A DNA stretch of 64,000 nt from positions 62,001-126,000 of the forward strand of contig NZ_LXEY01000012.1 of NCBI RefSeq assembly GCF_001657475.1, written 5' to 3'. The first letter of the stretch is position 1. Every line of letters starts with the position of its first letter. A program made the position numbers and the translations under genes. This document shows, piece by piece, positions 62,456-64,000 of this stretch. Under the pieces are notes generated by a model, which saw nothing but the letters and a program-made list of their open reading frames with translations, ran no database searches and was not told the DNA's origin. Origin of the DNA: Enteractinococcus helveticum. GTDB lineage: Bacteria > Actinomycetota > Actinomycetes > Actinomycetales > Micrococcaceae.

Positions 62456-62479
62456 TATTCGAAGCTGCAACTTCGAATA
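62456..62479. promoter_or_regulatory. candidate metalloregulator operator upstream of the rhodanese operon
   Basis: TATTCGAAG (62456-62464), CTGCAA, CTTCGAATA (62471-62479): two perfect 9-bp arms. Next to it lie ATACCCCC (62412-62419) and GGGGTAT (62452-62458) segments of a CsoR-like look. The regulator itself is not in the window. Confidence 0.65.
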
Positions 62480-62643
62480 GCGCTTGCCAACACCAAACGC
62501 CAAACGTGAAAACGTCTAACCAGGTATGCCCGATTAGATGCTGCGTACGTGTGCGCAACTATGCTGCCAAGACAGGTTGAAATGCAGTCCATAATAAAAG
62601 GACAAGGCGAGCAAGACCCCGCTCCGGACCGAAGAAGGTCACC

Positions 62644-63174
62644 GTGATAGACCGTGCTGAGATCACCGTTGGATATCTGCACGCCTGTGGCGATCTGGAA
62701 ACCTTCCTCGCGCTGGCTGGTGACGCCGAGTTGCGTAGCCGAAGCGCCGGTACGCGCTGGACCAACGAAGAATTGTTGTTTCACATGGTGTTCGGTTACA
62801 TGGTGACCCGACGCCTGCTGCCCCTCGTCAAGTGTTTCGGTCGGTTGCCACCGTCCGTGGGGAATGCCTTTGCTGGGTTGCTCGATGCCGGGACCAAGCC
62901 CTTTGATTGGGTCAATTACTGGGGGTCTTGGGCGGCATCGCGCGTGTACAATCGTCACCGGATGGCCCGGAAGTTGCGTCGGGTCACGACCACGCTGGCC
63001 GCCAACCTGGAAACCGAGTCCCACGCCTCCTTGGGGCTGCAGATGGCGTTTCCCACCCGGTGGGATCCATTTTTTCGGCCGGTGATGACCGTGGCCGACC
63101 TCTACGCCTACCCCACGAAACATTTCGCCTTCCACGCCCAGCAACTGAGTTTCCTGCCCCACACCCCCGAATAA
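62644..63174 (+). CDS. DinB-family (YfiT-like) protein
   Basis: 176 residues. Helical pattern WTNEELLFHMVFGYMVTRRLLP in helix 2, HRMARKLRRVTTTLAANLE and TVADLYAYPTKHFAFHAQQL at the end. Three histidines on separate helices could bind a metal. DinB-fold proteins include thiol-transferases. It is convergent with the mercuric reductase and overlaps nothing. Confidence 0.85.
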   Translation: MIDRAEITVGYLHACGDLETFLALAGDAELRSRSAGTRWTNEELLFHMVFGYMVTRRLLPLVKCFGRLPPSVGNAFAGLLDAGTKPFDWVNYWGSWAASRVYNRHRMARKLRRVTTTLAANLETESHASLGLQMAFPTRWDPFFRPVMTVADLYAYPTKHFAFHAQQLSFLPHTPE

Positions 63175-63181
63175 CAAAGGG

Positions 63182-64000
63182 TCAGGCACAACAAGACGTG
63201 GGCAGCTCGTCATGGAAGGTGCCTGCCACCAGGCGCAGTGCTTCGGAGGTGGTCAGATAGGGTGCCCAGGTGTCGGCGAGGTGGCGGGTGGTCATCCCCG
63301 CGGTGATCGCATAAGTTGCCGGGAGCAGGAGCTCTGCTGCGTGATCGCCGATAGCGCTGATGCCCAGGATTTTGTCGGTTCCTGTTTCGGCGACCATCTT
63401 CAGCGCCCCGCAAGTGTCGTGATTGACTAAGGCGCGCGGCAGGTCTTGGAAGCTCAGCACCCGGGAGTGACACCGGTACCCGGCTCTCCGGGCCGCGGCT
63501 TCGGTCAGTCCGGCCGTGGCCAGTTGGGGGCGCGAGAAGATCACGGCAGGTAGGCCGGTGTAATCGACTTTCGTGGCCGGCACTTGCGGATCGGTGCGCA
63601 GGGCATTGGCCGCGGCGGCTTTGCCGGTGGCCGCGGCGACGTAGACATATTGCGGGGCCGCCGTAACGTCACCGGCAGCAAAGACCCGCGCATTGGTGGT
63701 GCGCTGGTGGTCATCAACGAGGATGAATCCCTCCTGGTCGGTGGTGATACCTGCGGCGGGCAGGTTGAGATGCTCGGTGGACGGGCGGCGGCCGGTGGCC
63801 ACCAGCAGGCGCTCAGCACACAGGCTGCGTCCCGAGGCGGTGGCCACCTGGATCTGGTCATGCTCCTGGGTCACCCCGGTGGCGTGCTCTTCGAGCACCG
63901 TAATCCCATCGAGGGTCAGGGTTTGTCGGAGGATGGCGGTCATTTCTGGCTCGGCGGTGGGGGCGATCCGGCCGATGATCGTCACCCGGGTGCCCAAGTC
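63182..64000 (-). CDS. merA: mercuric reductase, C-terminal part (N-terminus beyond window)
   Basis: 272 codons, open at the window edge. NADPH/FAD enzyme marks: VTIIGRIAPTAEPEMT, LLVATGRRPSTEHLNL, VFAAGDVTAAPQYVYVAAATGKAAA and the dimer interface YLTTSEALRLVAGTF. It ends TSCCA; the terminal vicinal cysteine pair is the MerA signature that hands Hg(II) to the active site. The redox CxxxxC lies outside the window. Confidence 0.93.
   Translation of the reverse strand, partial: DLGTRVTIIGRIAPTAEPEMTAILRQTLTLDGITVLEEHATGVTQEHDQIQVATASGRSLCAERLLVATGRRPSTEHLNLPAAGITTDQEGFILVDDHQRTTNARVFAAGDVTAAPQYVYVAAATGKAAAANALRTDPQVPATKVDYTGLPAVIFSRPQLATAGLTEAAARRAGYRCHSRVLSFQDLPRALVNHDTCGALKMVAETGTDKILGISAIGDHAAELLLPATYAITAGMTTRHLADTWAPYLTTSEALRLVAGTFHDELPTSCCA

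Noticed and set aside
1..64000. CRISPR arrays, tRNA or rRNA genes
   Set aside because: I saw no regularly spaced identical repeats with unique spacers and no cloverleaf or rRNA-like sequence; a dedicated scan was not possible.

Overview
The window looks like a chromosomal stretch of a moderate-GC actinobacterium, most likely a Micrococcales/Micrococcaceae-type organism. The signs are WXG100 and Rhs proteins next to a PknB-type kinase, a BlaI/M56 pair beside Dsb/CcdA genes, an Acr3/ArsC arsenic module, an actinobacterial YdhK lipoprotein and frequent GTG starts. This genus-level guess is inference. No tRNA, rRNA or CRISPR array was seen.

Region 1 (1-14842) is an envelope and contact-toxin locus. 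It holds a membrane Ser/Thr kinase (cut by the window edge), a WXG100 protein, an 1808-residue Rhs polymorphic-toxin protein, two membrane proteins of unknown or immunity-like type, a catalytically dead M16-like membrane protein, and three members of one small membrane-protein family (8132, 11918 and 14414) that share a W..C.V...PW...C..Y..G motif. One member sits 8 nt behind the Rhs gene, where an immunity gene is expected. An NtaA-type flavin monooxygenase (10522) lies inside this region.

Region 2 (14826-33661) is mostly ordinary chromosome: an MFS exporter; a divergent BlaI/M56/CPVC-membrane-protein versus DsbA/CcdA/lipoprotein module with two palindromic operators; an FAD monooxygenase; an arsenic module (ArsR, Acr3, ArsC) with two ArsR-type operators; CadD; a short CaiB-like protein; a lipase-maturation-factor protein; a LysR regulator beside an MBL-hydrolase/MHS-transporter operon; a TauE exporter; a decayed copy of the 9553 gene; and an orphan umuD.

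Region 3 (33772-37438) is mobile-element wreckage: a 49-bp palindrome, a truncated tyrosine recombinase, an IS3-family orfA split exactly by a group II intron, a duplicated IS end, and a quinone-oxidoreductase gene broken by the IS. The intron-encoded maturase carries one amber codon inside a perfect 16-bp inverted repeat.

Region 4 (37484-55395) is visibly more AT-rich than its flanks and reads as an acquired catabolic island. It has two flavin reductases, a luciferase-type monooxygenase translationally coupled to a tiny membrane protein and an NCS1 permease, an EthD protein, a YtcJ-type amidohydrolase, a tandem AsnC regulator with a candidate operator, an aldehyde dehydrogenase, a sulfoacetaldehyde-acetyltransferase-like TPP enzyme, a complete Fe/phosphonate-type ABC importer, an NTF2-like protein, a HAD protein with an altered motif and a ROK regulator. 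Together they suggest uptake, oxygenation, hydrolysis, aldehyde oxidation and C2-unit release from an unidentified N- or S-containing substrate.

Region 5 (55638-58712) is a second mobile scar: a truncated IS481, a complete IS3-type element with a nonsense codon in orfA, a truncated nucleotide-signalling/TIR-like gene and an IclR remnant. Region 6 (58960-64000) is a metal-resistance block: YdhK lipoprotein, DUF302, multicopper oxidase, SHOCT protein, rhodanese, DinB protein and the C-terminal part of a mercuric reductase.
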